DNA from: CAYVVT01 sp964454335
Lineage (GTDB): Bacteria; Fidelibacterota; UBA8477; JABMPR01
Direction: 5' to 3'
DNA: 64,000 nt
Assembly (NCBI GenBank): GCA_964454335.1
Contig: CAYVVT010000009.1
Span: 1 to 64,000, forward strand
Part shown: in pieces, positions 17,804-26,957 of the stretch
Position numbering within the stretch: position 1 is the stretch's first letter
Layout of the letters: every line of letters begins with the position of its first letter
Program-made: the position numbers and the translations under genes
Notes under the pieces: generated by a model
Databases searched by the model: none
Seen by the model: only the letters and a program-made list of their open reading frames with translations
Told to the model about the DNA's origin: nothing

Positions 17804-17887
17804 GACGCTGAACCAGGGTTCCGATCCCTGGGCTGCGGGCAATAACGTACCCCTGCAGGGGCTAATCGACTGCTTCTGAGTGGGAGC

Positions 17888-17916
17888 TTGAACTGGGGTT
17901 ACACGCGGACTATATT
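17888..17916 (+). promoter_or_regulatory. Promoter of the nuo operon
   Basis: TTGAAC (17888-17893), a 17-bp spacer and TATATT (17911-17916) form a good sigma-70-type promoter. The expected transcript start is about 35 bp upstream of nuoA. Confidence 0.6.
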
Positions 17917-17958
17917 GCCGCCTTGATTTTATAAGTACAGAGGTTAGCTGAATCACTC

Positions 17959-18378
17959 ATGTATGAACATTTTGGAATCGCCCTGGCATTTGGACTGATC
18001 GCCTTTTTACTGATGTATGTAGGCTTCATCCTGCAGAAACTGGTGGCCCCGAAGAACAAGACCGAACTCAAACTGGACACCTATGAATGCGGTGAGGTCC
18101 CTGAAGGTGAAGGCTGGATCCAGTTCAACATCCGCTTCTATGTCATCGCCCTGATCTTCATCATATTCGATGTCGAAGTGGTCTTCCTCTTCCCCTGGGC
18201 CGTCGTATTCCGGGATATGGGCTTCCTCACATTCATCGAAGTATTCGTATTCATCGCCATCCTGCTGGTTGGCCTTGCCTATGTCTGGGTCAAAGGTGAC
18301 CTGGAGTGGGTCAAGATGAAGTTGAAATACGGCAAGGGCCGCTATTCCGCTGCCCAACTACATGAAATGGAGTCCTGA
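17959..18378 (+). CDS. nuoA: NADH-quinone oxidoreductase subunit A
   Basis: 139 residues with three transmembrane helices. The conserved loop with Cys reads YECGEVPEGEGWIQFNIRFY, followed by FIIFDVEVVFLFPWA, both hallmark NuoA sequences. It is part of the membrane-arm interface of complex I near the quinone tunnel. First gene of an eleven-gene operon; nuoB follows after 5 bp. Confidence 0.96.
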   Translation: MYEHFGIALAFGLIAFLLMYVGFILQKLVAPKNKTELKLDTYECGEVPEGEGWIQFNIRFYVIALIFIIFDVEVVFLFPWAVVFRDMGFLTFIEVFVFIAILLVGLAYVWVKGDLEWVKMKLKYGKGRYSAAQLHEMES

Positions 18379-18383
18379 CCTCT

Positions 18384-18875
18384 ATGGGAGTTCTCAGTAA
18401 TAAATTTAGTGATAACATCATTATCACTTCTCTCGATAAGATCATCAATTGGGCCCGTTCGGGATCCGAATGGTATTTCCAGTTCGGTCTGGCCTGCTGT
18501 GCCATCGAGATGATGTCAACCGCCGCCGCACGACATGATCTGGAACGATTTGGCGCCATGCCGCGCTCCTCACCTCGACAGGCGGATGTCATGATCGTCG
18601 CCGGCACCGTTACCCTGAAGATGGCCACCCGGGTGATACGTCTGTATGAGCAGATGGCTGAACCCAAGTATGTCATCTCAATGGGCAGCTGTGCGAATTC
18701 CGGTGGACCTTATTGGCAGCATGGTTATCACGTGTTGAAAGGTGTGGACCAGATCGTTCCAGTGGATATCTACATTCCCGGCTGTCCTCCCCGGCCCGAA
18801 GCCCTGCTGGAAGGCATCATGCACCTCCAGAAGAAGATCAAGGAAGAACACACTTTGGCAAAAAAGGCGAGTTGA
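18384..18875 (+). CDS. nuoB: NADH-quinone oxidoreductase subunit B, carries cluster N2
   Basis: 163 residues. The four N2 ligands are Cys38 and Cys39 (GLACCAIEMM), Cys103 (GSCANSGG) and Cys134 (PGCPPRPE). N2 is the terminal [4Fe-4S] cluster that hands electrons to quinone. RSSPRQADVMIVAGT and the downstream core match NuoB closely. It lies 5 bp after nuoA and 3 bp before nuoC. Confidence 0.97.
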   Translation: MGVLSNKFSDNIIITSLDKIINWARSGSEWYFQFGLACCAIEMMSTAAARHDLERFGAMPRSSPRQADVMIVAGTVTLKMATRVIRLYEQMAEPKYVISMGSCANSGGPYWQHGYHVLKGVDQIVPVDIYIPGCPPRPEALLEGIMHLQKKIKEEHTLAKKAS

Positions 18876-18878
18876 GCT

Positions 18879-19367
18879 GTGACAGAAGCAGAGATCTACT
18901 CAGGATTGTCAGCTCGTTTCGGAGAGAAGCTGCTTTCTTTCCAGGATGAAGAAACCAGCAATCCTGCGGCTATGGTAGAGGCTGGCGCCGTTGCAGAGAT
19001 CATGACTTACCTGAAGGGCAGTGAAGATCTGGCTTTTGACCAGCTCATGTGTCTGTCCGGATATGATGCAGGACCTGAACTGAAACTGGGTGTCATCTAT
19101 CATCTGTATTCCACCAGTCTGGACCATTACTTCACCATTAAGACGGAGGTGGATCGGGAATCACCTGAGATCCCCAGCGTTGCAGCGCTCTGGGCCACAG
19201 CTGACTGGCATGAGCGTGAGGTCTATGACATGTACGGGGTCAGCTTCAAGAACCATCCCGACCTTAAACGGATCCTGCTGGAAGACGACTGGGAAGGCTT
19301 TCCCCTGCGCAAGGATTATGTCGCCGCAGAGACCTATCGCGGTATGAAGATCGCGAAGGAGAAGTAG
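18879..19367 (+). CDS. nuoC: NADH-quinone oxidoreductase subunit C
   Basis: 162 residues from GTG 18879. The C-terminal half has the 30-kDa subunit signature: ADWHEREVYDMYGVSFKNHP, then LKRILLEDDWEGFPLRKDY. It is part of the connecting module between peripheral and membrane arms. It is separate from NuoD (no CD fusion), and nuoD starts immediately after its stop. Confidence 0.94.
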   Translation: MTEAEIYSGLSARFGEKLLSFQDEETSNPAAMVEAGAVAEIMTYLKGSEDLAFDQLMCLSGYDAGPELKLGVIYHLYSTSLDHYFTIKTEVDRESPEIPSVAALWATADWHEREVYDMYGVSFKNHPDLKRILLEDDWEGFPLRKDYVAAETYRGMKIAKEK

Positions 19368-20489
19368 ATGGCGCGTCTACATGCAGAAGAAATGATCCTG
19401 AACATGGGACCTCAGCATCCCAGCACACATGGCGTCCTGCGACTCAAACTGCGCACTGACGGTGAGATCGTTTCACATATCGAACCCGTCATCGGCTATC
19501 TCCACCGCTGTTTTGAGAAGCATGCTGAAAATCTTGAATACCAGATGGTTACGCCCTTTACCGATCGCTGTGATTATCTGGCTGCCATGAACAATGCGCA
19601 TGCCTACGCCATCGCCGTGGAGAAGATGATGGGCATCGAACTGCCGGAACGGGTGGAATACCTGCGTGTCATCTTTGCCGAATTTCAGCGCATTGCCAGC
19701 CACCTCGTGGCCATCGGGACCTTCGGTCTGGATGTGGGTGCTATCACACCATTCATTTACTGCTTCAGGGAACGCGAGCTGATCCTGGACCTTTTCGAAA
19801 TGGTGTCCGGGGCAAGATTGCTTTACAACTATATCTGGGTGGGTGGACTCGCCCATGACGTACCGCCGGGTTTCGTAGAGAAGTCCTACGAATTCCTGGA
19901 TATGTTCGATACCCGCATCGCGGAGTACAACCGCATTCTCACCGGCAACAAGATCTTTATCGAGCGCACTGCCGACGTGGGTGTTCTACCTGCCGATGTG
20001 GGGGTCAATGCCGGTGTCACAGGACCAAGTCTGCGTGGTTCAGGTATAGCCCTGGACCTGCGCAAGCTGCAGCCCTATTCGATTTATGACCGCTTTGACT
20101 TCGAAGTCCCCGTAGGCACAGGTATGATGGGAACCACGGGTGACTGCTGGGACCGTTACTGGGTGCGTATGCTCGAGATGGCTGAAAGTGCCAAGATCAT
20201 TCGCCAGGCTCTGGACCAATTGCCTGTGGATGGGGATGTCAAATCAGCCATTCCCAAACGCATACGTCCGCCAAAGGGGGAGATCTACTTCCGCTATGAG
20301 AATCCCCGGGGAGAACTGGGATACTATATCGTCAGTGATGGCAAGAATATCCCGGTACGTGTGAAGATGCGGTCGCCGGCTTTCTGTAATCTCAGTGTGA
20401 TCAACGAGATAGGGCAAGGCTGGATGATCTCGGACGTCATCGCCATTCTGGGTAGTCTGGATATTGTACTTGGGGAGATCGATCGTTAA
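19368..20489 (+). CDS. nuoD: NADH-quinone oxidoreductase subunit D, quinone-site subunit
   Basis: 373 residues. Conserved segments: NMGPQHPSTHGVLRL at the N-terminus, GYLHRCFEKHAE, RCDYLAAMNNAHAYAIAVEK, and the C-terminal ISDVIAILGSLDIVLGEIDR. The HPSTHG loop contributes a quinone-binding His. It is related to the large subunit of NiFe hydrogenases. Its stop is directly followed by the ATG of nuoH. Confidence 0.97.
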   Translation: MARLHAEEMILNMGPQHPSTHGVLRLKLRTDGEIVSHIEPVIGYLHRCFEKHAENLEYQMVTPFTDRCDYLAAMNNAHAYAIAVEKMMGIELPERVEYLRVIFAEFQRIASHLVAIGTFGLDVGAITPFIYCFRERELILDLFEMVSGARLLYNYIWVGGLAHDVPPGFVEKSYEFLDMFDTRIAEYNRILTGNKIFIERTADVGVLPADVGVNAGVTGPSLRGSGIALDLRKLQPYSIYDRFDFEVPVGTGMMGTTGDCWDRYWVRMLEMAESAKIIRQALDQLPVDGDVKSAIPKRIRPPKGEIYFRYENPRGELGYYIVSDGKNIPVRVKMRSPAFCNLSVINEIGQGWMISDVIAILGSLDIVLGEIDR

Positions 20490-21737
20490 ATGATTACCTC
20501 GCTGGCCAACTGGCTTCTCTCTCTGGATTTTCTCTCTGGGCTGGGTTACTGGACAGCCTGGGGCACTTCCCTGTTCGTCGTAGGCACCCTCATTTTTATT
20601 TTCATTGCCCTGAACGCGTTGATCCTGGTGTATGTGGAACGAAAGGTCTCGGCATTCATGCAGGTTCGACTGGGCCCCATGCGGGTCGGTCCCATGGGAA
20701 CCCTTCAGACTGTGGCTGATGCATTAAAACTCCTGGTGAAGGAAGACATCATTCCGGCACTGGCTGACAAGCTGCTGTTCCGTGTCGGACCATTTGTCAT
20801 TCTGGTAGCCTCAGTGGTGACCTTTGCCGCCATCCCATTTTCGGAGAAGCTCCTGGCTGCCGACATGAACATCGGTCTGTTCTATGTTGTGTCCATCTCC
20901 TCCATCGTCGTTCTCGGGATCGTCATGTCGGGCTGGGCTTCGAACAACAAGTGGTCCTTGTACGGTGCCATGCGCAGTGCCGCCCAGATCATCTCCTATG
21001 AGATCCCGGTGGGTATCACACTGCTGGCGGTGGTGGCAGTGGTGGGCAGTCTGAACATGCAGACCATCATCCACGCACAGGCCGGCACTGGCAACCTGTT
21101 CTACTGGATACCGTTGCCGCTGCCCAACTGGTATATCTTTCACAATCCCTTCCTGTTCCTGGCAACATTCATCTACATCATCGGTGCCACAGCCGAGGTC
21201 AACCGCGTGCCTTTCGATATTCCCGAATCTGAGTCTGAACTGGTAGCAGGTTTCATGACTGAGTACAGCGGCCTTCGCTGGGCTCTCTTCTTTTTGTCCG
21301 AATATGCAAATGCCACCCTGATCGCCTTCATCACCGCCATCGTCTTTCTCGGTGGCTGGCAATCGCCCTTTGCCGACCATCGCGGTGCACAGATCGCAGT
21401 CAGCATACTCACCGGCCTGGCGATACTCTGGACCCTGTTCATCCGTCTCAAAGCGCAGAGGCTTTCCATCTATCCTCTGGCCCTGGGGATCATCGTGACA
21501 CTGTCCGCCTGGCTGTTTCCTGGTTTCGCCATCTGGCTGGCATCTCCAGGTCTGTTCTGGATGCTCATGAAAGTGGCAGCCATCATCTTCCTGCTGATGT
21601 GGTTCCGCTGGACCTTCCCACGCCTGCGAGTCGATCAGCTGATGTATATCAGTTGGAAAGTCATCCTGCCCATATCCCTGATCAATCTCATGGGCGTTGC
21701 CATCTGGCTATGGCTAACGGGTGATATCCAATTCTAA
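20490..21737 (+). CDS. nuoH: NADH-quinone oxidoreductase subunit H with an extra hydrophobic insert
   Basis: 415 residues, clearly longer than the usual 320-350. The core is typical: LVYVERKVSAFMQVRLGPMRVGPMG, then YEIPVGITLL, then EVNRVPFDIPESESELVAGF, and the end region FRWTFPRLRVDQLMYISWKVILP. Between FLGGWQSPF (about residue 286) and ASPGLFWMLMKV (about 347) there are some 55 extra residues that appear to form two additional transmembrane helices joined by a basic loop (RLKAQRLSIYP). The subunit links the quinone cavity to the proton channels. The insert is in frame. Confidence 0.95.
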   Translation: MITSLANWLLSLDFLSGLGYWTAWGTSLFVVGTLIFIFIALNALILVYVERKVSAFMQVRLGPMRVGPMGTLQTVADALKLLVKEDIIPALADKLLFRVGPFVILVASVVTFAAIPFSEKLLAADMNIGLFYVVSISSIVVLGIVMSGWASNNKWSLYGAMRSAAQIISYEIPVGITLLAVVAVVGSLNMQTIIHAQAGTGNLFYWIPLPLPNWYIFHNPFLFLATFIYIIGATAEVNRVPFDIPESESELVAGFMTEYSGLRWALFFLSEYANATLIAFITAIVFLGGWQSPFADHRGAQIAVSILTGLAILWTLFIRLKAQRLSIYPLALGIIVTLSAWLFPGFAIWLASPGLFWMLMKVAAIIFLLMWFRWTFPRLRVDQLMYISWKVILPISLINLMGVAIWLWLTGDIQF

Positions 21738-21749
21738 GGATTTGAATAG

Positions 21750-22505
21750 ATGAGTTATTTCAACAACATCGGGACAGCCATCTCCACACTCTGGGAGGGG
21801 ATGAAGGTCACCATGGGCTACCTCGTTCGAGCTCGTGATTATGTGACTCTGCAGTATCCTGATGAAGTCTGGCCAGTACCCAGCCGAAATATCGGAGTAG
21901 GGGATATCGATACCTACAATGTGGTGCGATCAAAGCTGCATGTGAACATGAACGATTGTATTGGTTGCAAGCAGTGCGAGCGGGCCTGCCCGGTGGATTG
22001 CATCAAGATCGATACCATCAAGGGTGAAAAAGGCGAGGACCTGGGCACCACCAGCAACGGAACGGCCATTAAGCTGCTGACCTATAATTTCACCATCGAC
22101 ATGACGGAGTGCATGTATTGTGACCTGTGTACCTTCCCCTGTCCTGAAGACTGCATTTTCATGACCCCGGATTATCAGTTCCTTACGGCCGACGCAGTCA
22201 AAACGGAGATCACACCCGAAGAACGCTGGCGGGACCGTGACCATCTCATCTATCAGTTCGCCACCGTGCCCCAGGAAGAGGTGGACAGGCGTCTGGCAGC
22301 TCAGGAAGCCGCCAAAGCAGCCAAGCTTGCGGCAGCAGCCAAAGCCCAGGCAGCGAAACCAAATGTCGACATACCTCTGAAGGGTATAGATACACCGGCA
22401 GGAGCACCGTCCGTAGCGAAACCGGAAACACCAAACGATCCAGTACCACCGGAAACCGGGGGCAAAACCGCACCCGAACCACCGGAAGGAGAGTCCCATG
22501 GCTGA
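21750..22505 (+). CDS. nuoI: NADH-quinone oxidoreductase subunit I (2x[4Fe-4S]) with Ala/Pro-rich tail
   Basis: 251 residues. Two ferredoxin motifs, CIGCKQCERACP from Cys70 and CMYCDLCTFPCP from Cys121, hold clusters N6a and N6b. From about residue 180 the protein continues with an Ala/Lys-rich stretch (AAKAAKLAAAAKAQAAK) and then a Pro/Glu/Thr-rich segment to the C-terminus, about 70 residues with no counterpart in standard NuoI. With no NuoE/F/G genes present, this face of NuoI would be near where an alternative electron donor docks. The end overlaps nuoJ by 8 bp. Confidence 0.95.
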   Translation: MSYFNNIGTAISTLWEGMKVTMGYLVRARDYVTLQYPDEVWPVPSRNIGVGDIDTYNVVRSKLHVNMNDCIGCKQCERACPVDCIKIDTIKGEKGEDLGTTSNGTAIKLLTYNFTIDMTECMYCDLCTFPCPEDCIFMTPDYQFLTADAVKTEITPEERWRDRDHLIYQFATVPQEEVDRRLAAQEAAKAAKLAAAAKAQAAKPNVDIPLKGIDTPAGAPSVAKPETPNDPVPPETGGKTAPEPPEGESHG

Positions 22506-22989
22506 GTTCCTGTTCTGGCTCATCTGGGGTCTCATCGTTGCCTCCGCGGCAGTGGTAGCCTTTGGCAAGAATCTTATCTACTCGGTTTTCGCACTCATGG
22601 GCACTTTCCTGGGTGTGGCTGGTATCTATGTCTTTCTCAATGCCGATTTCCTGGCGGTAACTCAGATCGTCGTCTATGTCGGCGGTATCCTGGTACTGCT
22701 GGTATTCGGCATCATGCTCACCAACAGGATCAGTACAGCCCGGATCAGTCAGACTTCTGTACAGCGCTGGCTGGGGGGGCTTGTGGTGCTGGTGCTACTG
22801 GGGATCCTGCTTTCCGTCATTCTTTCCCATGACTGGGAACTCATGGCAGATGCCCATGCATTCGAATCCACAGTCACCGGGATCGGTGAGCTGCTGTTCA
22901 GTGACTATCTGATCCTCTTCGAGATCGCATCGGTGCTGTTGCTCGGTGCCCTCATCGGTGCCGCGACTCTGGCCAGGAAGGAGTTGTAG
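22498..22989 (+). CDS. nuoJ: NADH-quinone oxidoreductase subunit J
   Basis: 163 residues with five transmembrane helices. FLNADFLAVTQIVVYVGGILVLLVFGIML is the conserved third-helix region, quoted here in part as LAVTQIVVYVGGILVLL. It starts inside the end of nuoI (ATG 22498) and abuts nuoK. It is part of the E-channel in the membrane arm. Confidence 0.95.
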   Translation: MAEFLFWLIWGLIVASAAVVAFGKNLIYSVFALMGTFLGVAGIYVFLNADFLAVTQIVVYVGGILVLLVFGIMLTNRISTARISQTSVQRWLGGLVVLVLLGILLSVILSHDWELMADAHAFESTVTGIGELLFSDYLILFEIASVLLLGALIGAATLARKEL

Positions 22990-23295
22990 ATGGACCATCT
23001 GACCTCCTACCTGATCCTCAGTGCCATACTGCTGTGTCTGGGACTCTATACCGTGGTCACCCGGCGGAACGCTGTGGCCATTCTCATGGGCGTCGAGCTG
23101 ATCCTGAATGCGGCCAATATTAATTTTGTGGCCTTCTCCAAGTTCCTGACCCACAGTCTGGACGGGCATCTGATCTCGGTATTTATCATCATGCTGGCTG
23201 CCGCGGAAGCCGCTGTGGCGCTGGCTATCGTGCTTAACCTGTACAACGATCGCGGGCACATCAATGTCGATGAAGCCAATACGCTTAAACAGTAG
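22990..23295 (+). CDS. nuoK: NADH-quinone oxidoreductase subunit K
   Basis: 101 residues with three transmembrane helices. The conserved Glu of helix two is in AILMGVELILNAANINFVAF, and AAAEAAVALAIVL carries the second channel Glu. It is homologous to MrpC of Na+/H+ antiporters. It begins at the base after the nuoJ stop. Confidence 0.96.
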   Translation: MDHLTSYLILSAILLCLGLYTVVTRRNAVAILMGVELILNAANINFVAFSKFLTHSLDGHLISVFIIMLAAAEAAVALAIVLNLYNDRGHINVDEANTLKQ

Positions 23296-23306
23296 GACCC
23301 GGCTGC

Positions 23307-25409
23307 ATGATTAATCTTGCCATACTGATCCTCTTCCTGCCGCTGCTGTCGTTCGCATTCCAGATCTTCTCCGGACGGCGCTTCGAGGAAAAGCGCGGTG
23401 AATGGATCTCCGTGGGGATCGAGTTCCTGACCCTGCTGTTTGCCCTGATCCTCTTCATTCTCATGCTCACGGAGTACGATACCGCATTCCAGAAGGAAGC
23501 ACGCTACAACTGGCTTGACCTGGGTTCCTTCAAGATCGAAATGGGTATTCTCCTGGATAATGTGTCCATCATCATGCTGCTGGTGGTAGCCATCATCAGC
23601 TCATTGGTACACCTCTATTCGGTTGGCTACATGCAGGGCGATGTGCGCTATTCACGGTATTTCGGTTATCTGGGCATATTCACTTTTTCCATGAACGGCA
23701 TCGTGCTGGCCAACAACCTGTTCATGATCTATATCTTCTGGGAACTGGTGGGCCTTTCCTCGTACCTGCTCATCGGGCATTGGTGGGAGAAACGGACTGC
23801 CGCCGATGCAGCCAAGAAGGCCTTCATCACCAACCGCATCGGTGATATCGGCATGTTCATAGGTCTGCTGATCATTGCCACAGTGCTGGGTACCTTCAAC
23901 TATGAGTTGATCTTCGAAAGGATCGCAGACGGTACCTGGGCGGCCAACGCGCCTGATCTGTTCGGCGGGATCGATCCACACAAATTATTGACCTGGGGTG
24001 GTGTACTGGTATTTCTGGGCGCCGTGGGTAAATCGGCACAGTTCCCGCTGCATGTCTGGCTACCGGACGCCATGGAAGGACCCACGCCGGTCTCGGCCCT
24101 GATCCATGCGGCCACCATGGTTGCGGCAGGTGTTTACCTTACCGTCCGTATCTTCCCGCTGTTGACACCGGATGCCATGGCCACCATTGCCTTTATCGGT
24201 GGCTTTACCGCGATCTATGCCGCTACCATCGCCATTACGCAGAATGATATCAAGAAGGTCCTGGCGTATTCCACAGTGAGCCAGTTAGGGTATATGGTTA
24301 TGGCCCTGGGCACTGGCGCCTATGTAGCCGGCTTCTTCCACCTCACTACCCACGCCATGTTCAAGGGCGCACTCTTTCTCTGTTCAGGTTCAGTGATCCA
24401 TGCCATGCACCATGGTCTTCATGTGGAGAATGATCATAGGACCGATGCCCAGGATATGCGTAATATGGGTGGTTTGCGCTCAAAGATGCCCATCACCTAC
24501 TGGAGCTTTCTCATTACCACGCTGGCCATCTCAGGTGTACCGTTTTTCTCAGGTTTTCTCAGCAAGGATGCCATCCTGGCCGGTTCATGGGCCTATGCTG
24601 CCAATGTGCATGAGGGCTGGCTGGCCAATCTGCATCTGGCCTGGATCCTGCCCGTTTTTGGATTCGGCGCCGCCATCATCACCGCGTTCTACATGTTCCG
24701 CCTCATCTACATGACCTTTTTCGGTGAGCCGAGATTGCCACGCGTCTTCGAGCATATCAAGGAGTCCCCCAGGGTGATGACGGTTCCGCTTATCGTTCTT
24801 TCGGTACTCTCCATGTGGTTCATCTTTACACTGCCTTCGGTGAATCCCTTCTCTGAACATGGCTGGTTTACCGGCCTCATCCAGAACCCGGGCACGGTGG
24901 TCAGTACTGGACCGGCATTCGAACTTGAACATTTCAAACATGCGCTGCATGAAGCCCATTCGCCGGCGATGATCACATCCCTCATTGTCGCCACACTGGG
25001 TATTATGCTCTCTACGCTGATCTATCTAATGAAGAAGATCTCGGCAGAAGATCTGGCAGCCCGTATGGGTGCCCTTTACAGGGGTTCCTATCACAAGTGG
25101 TATATGGATGAGTTCTACATTCACGGCATTATCCGTCCCTTCCTGCGCGGCTGTGATGCGCTGGGACGTTTCGATATGGATTATTACGACCACTACATCA
25201 TCAACGGCGCCGGCCGCAACGCCAAGCGGGCAGCACTGGGTGTGGGAGTCTCCGATGATCTGGTGGTGGACGGCGCTGTCAATTTTACCGGTGTCATCTT
25301 CCGCTGGCTGGGTTGGACACTGAAGTTCGTACAAACCGGCCGCATTCAGAATTATCTCGTCTATGTATTGATCGGCGCAGCCCTCATCTTCGTCGTCAAT
25401 ATTTTTTAG
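23307..25409 (+). CDS. nuoL: NADH-quinone oxidoreductase subunit L, antiporter-like
   Basis: 700 residues, about 16 transmembrane helices plus the long lateral helix at the C-terminus. Key segments: FWELVGLSSYLLIGHWW (channel Glu), GKSAQFPLHVWLPDAMEGPT (Lys and the broken helix), STVSQLGYMVMALG, THAMFKGALFLCSGSVIHAM. It is the distal proton-pumping, Mrp-type subunit. Confidence 0.97.
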   Translation: MINLAILILFLPLLSFAFQIFSGRRFEEKRGEWISVGIEFLTLLFALILFILMLTEYDTAFQKEARYNWLDLGSFKIEMGILLDNVSIIMLLVVAIISSLVHLYSVGYMQGDVRYSRYFGYLGIFTFSMNGIVLANNLFMIYIFWELVGLSSYLLIGHWWEKRTAADAAKKAFITNRIGDIGMFIGLLIIATVLGTFNYELIFERIADGTWAANAPDLFGGIDPHKLLTWGGVLVFLGAVGKSAQFPLHVWLPDAMEGPTPVSALIHAATMVAAGVYLTVRIFPLLTPDAMATIAFIGGFTAIYAATIAITQNDIKKVLAYSTVSQLGYMVMALGTGAYVAGFFHLTTHAMFKGALFLCSGSVIHAMHHGLHVENDHRTDAQDMRNMGGLRSKMPITYWSFLITTLAISGVPFFSGFLSKDAILAGSWAYAANVHEGWLANLHLAWILPVFGFGAAIITAFYMFRLIYMTFFGEPRLPRVFEHIKESPRVMTVPLIVLSVLSMWFIFTLPSVNPFSEHGWFTGLIQNPGTVVSTGPAFELEHFKHALHEAHSPAMITSLIVATLGIMLSTLIYLMKKISAEDLAARMGALYRGSYHKWYMDEFYIHGIIRPFLRGCDALGRFDMDYYDHYIINGAGRNAKRAALGVGVSDDLVVDGAVNFTGVIFRWLGWTLKFVQTGRIQNYLVYVLIGAALIFVVNIF

Positions 25410-25433
25410 GGTAGGAGGACTTGGAGTAGTCAT

Positions 25434-26942
25434 ATGGAAAATCACCTGTTAAGCATTGTAACCTTCTTGCCTGTGCTGGGCGCTCTGGCCATCATATTCA
25501 TCCCCAGGGAGCAATTAAATGCCATCAAGTGGACCGCAGCCGGCATTACAGGAATACAGCTCATCTTCGCCCTCGTGATCCTGAGCGCATTTGATTTCAG
25601 GAACGCCGATGTGCAGCTGGTGGAGCACTACGCCTGGATCCCAGCCTTCAACATAGAATATTTTATGGGGGTGGATGGTCTCAGCGTACCCATGGTGCTG
25701 CTCACCTCATTACTGAGTTTCCTGGCAGTATTCTCATCCTGGAATATCGACAAGGCTCAGAAGGGCTATTTCGCCCTCTTTCTCCTGCTGGATGCCGGAA
25801 TGATGGGTGTATTCGTCTCTCTGGATTTCTTCCTGTTCTACATCTTCTGGGAAGTCATGTTGCTTCCCATGTATTTTCTCATCGGGATCTGGGGCGGACC
25901 CCAGCGCGAGTACGCAGCCATCAAGTTTTTCCTGTACACGCTGTTCGGATCGGTTCTGCTATTGCTGGGAATGCTGGCGCTCTACTTCCTGGCCGAACCA
26001 CACACCTTCAACATGCTGGTTCTGGCGAAGCAGTCCAGTGTATTCTCTCAGACTCTGTTGCTGGGCATGAACGCGGGTAAAGTGATTTTTATACTGCTCT
26101 TTGTTGGCTTTGCCATCAAAGTGCCCATATTCCCATTCCATACCTGGTTGCCCCTGGCACACGTGGAAGCGCCCACGGCCATATCTGTCATCCTTGCCGG
26201 TGTATTGCTGAAAATGGGTACCTATGGCTTCCTGAGGATCTCGTTCCCGGTACTGAAGGAGGCCACCCTGTGGTTCGCCCTGCCGATGGCTATCCTGGGT
26301 CTTATTAATATCATTTATGGCGCTATGGCGGCGCTGGCTCAACGTGACCTGAAGAAGATGGTTGCTTACAGCTCCATCAATCATATGGGTTATGTGTTGT
26401 TGGGAATGGCAGCCATGACTGCCGCTGGCATGAACGGGGCTGTGTTCCAGATGTTCAATCATGGGACCATCACGGCCATGCTCTTCATGTTGGTGGGTGT
26501 GGTTTATGATCGTGCTCACCATCGCAATATCGACGGCTTCGGCGGCCTGGCCAAGGTAGTGCCCATCTATGCCGGTATTGTCGCCCTGGCGTTCTTTGCA
26601 GGTCTGGGGCTTCCCGGACTTTCGGGCTTCATCTCTGAAGCGCTCTGTTTTATCGGCGCCTTCCCGGTGTTTACCTGGATCACGATATTTGCTACACTGG
26701 GGATTGTCCTCAACGCTGCATATTTCCTGTGGTCCTACCAGCGCATCTTCCTGGGAGAACTCAACCCCAAATATGCTGATCTGGAAGAGATCAATTATCG
26801 GGAATTGTTTGCACTCGTTCCTCTGGCGCTGATCACCCTGTTCTTTGGACTGTATCCCACACCCATGCTGAACGTCATGAGCACAACGCTCAACCAACTC
26901 GTTGATGCGGTGAAGACGGCCGGAATGGTAGCAGGATTCTAG
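25434..26942 (+). CDS. nuoM: NADH-quinone oxidoreductase subunit M, antiporter-like
   Basis: 502 residues. FYIFWEVMLLPMYFLIGIWG carries the channel Glu, IKVPIFPFHTWLPLAHVEAP the helix break and conserved His/Pro, and AYSSINHMGYVLLG the symmetry-related region. Standard NuoM length. It is 24 bp after nuoL and 15 bp before nuoN. Confidence 0.97.
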   Translation: MENHLLSIVTFLPVLGALAIIFIPREQLNAIKWTAAGITGIQLIFALVILSAFDFRNADVQLVEHYAWIPAFNIEYFMGVDGLSVPMVLLTSLLSFLAVFSSWNIDKAQKGYFALFLLLDAGMMGVFVSLDFFLFYIFWEVMLLPMYFLIGIWGGPQREYAAIKFFLYTLFGSVLLLLGMLALYFLAEPHTFNMLVLAKQSSVFSQTLLLGMNAGKVIFILLFVGFAIKVPIFPFHTWLPLAHVEAPTAISVILAGVLLKMGTYGFLRISFPVLKEATLWFALPMAILGLINIIYGAMAALAQRDLKKMVAYSSINHMGYVLLGMAAMTAAGMNGAVFQMFNHGTITAMLFMLVGVVYDRAHHRNIDGFGGLAKVVPIYAGIVALAFFAGLGLPGLSGFISEALCFIGAFPVFTWITIFATLGIVLNAAYFLWSYQRIFLGELNPKYADLEEINYRELFALVPLALITLFFGLYPTPMLNVMSTTLNQLVDAVKTAGMVAGF

Positions 26943-26957
26943 GGGGCTGATACGCAA

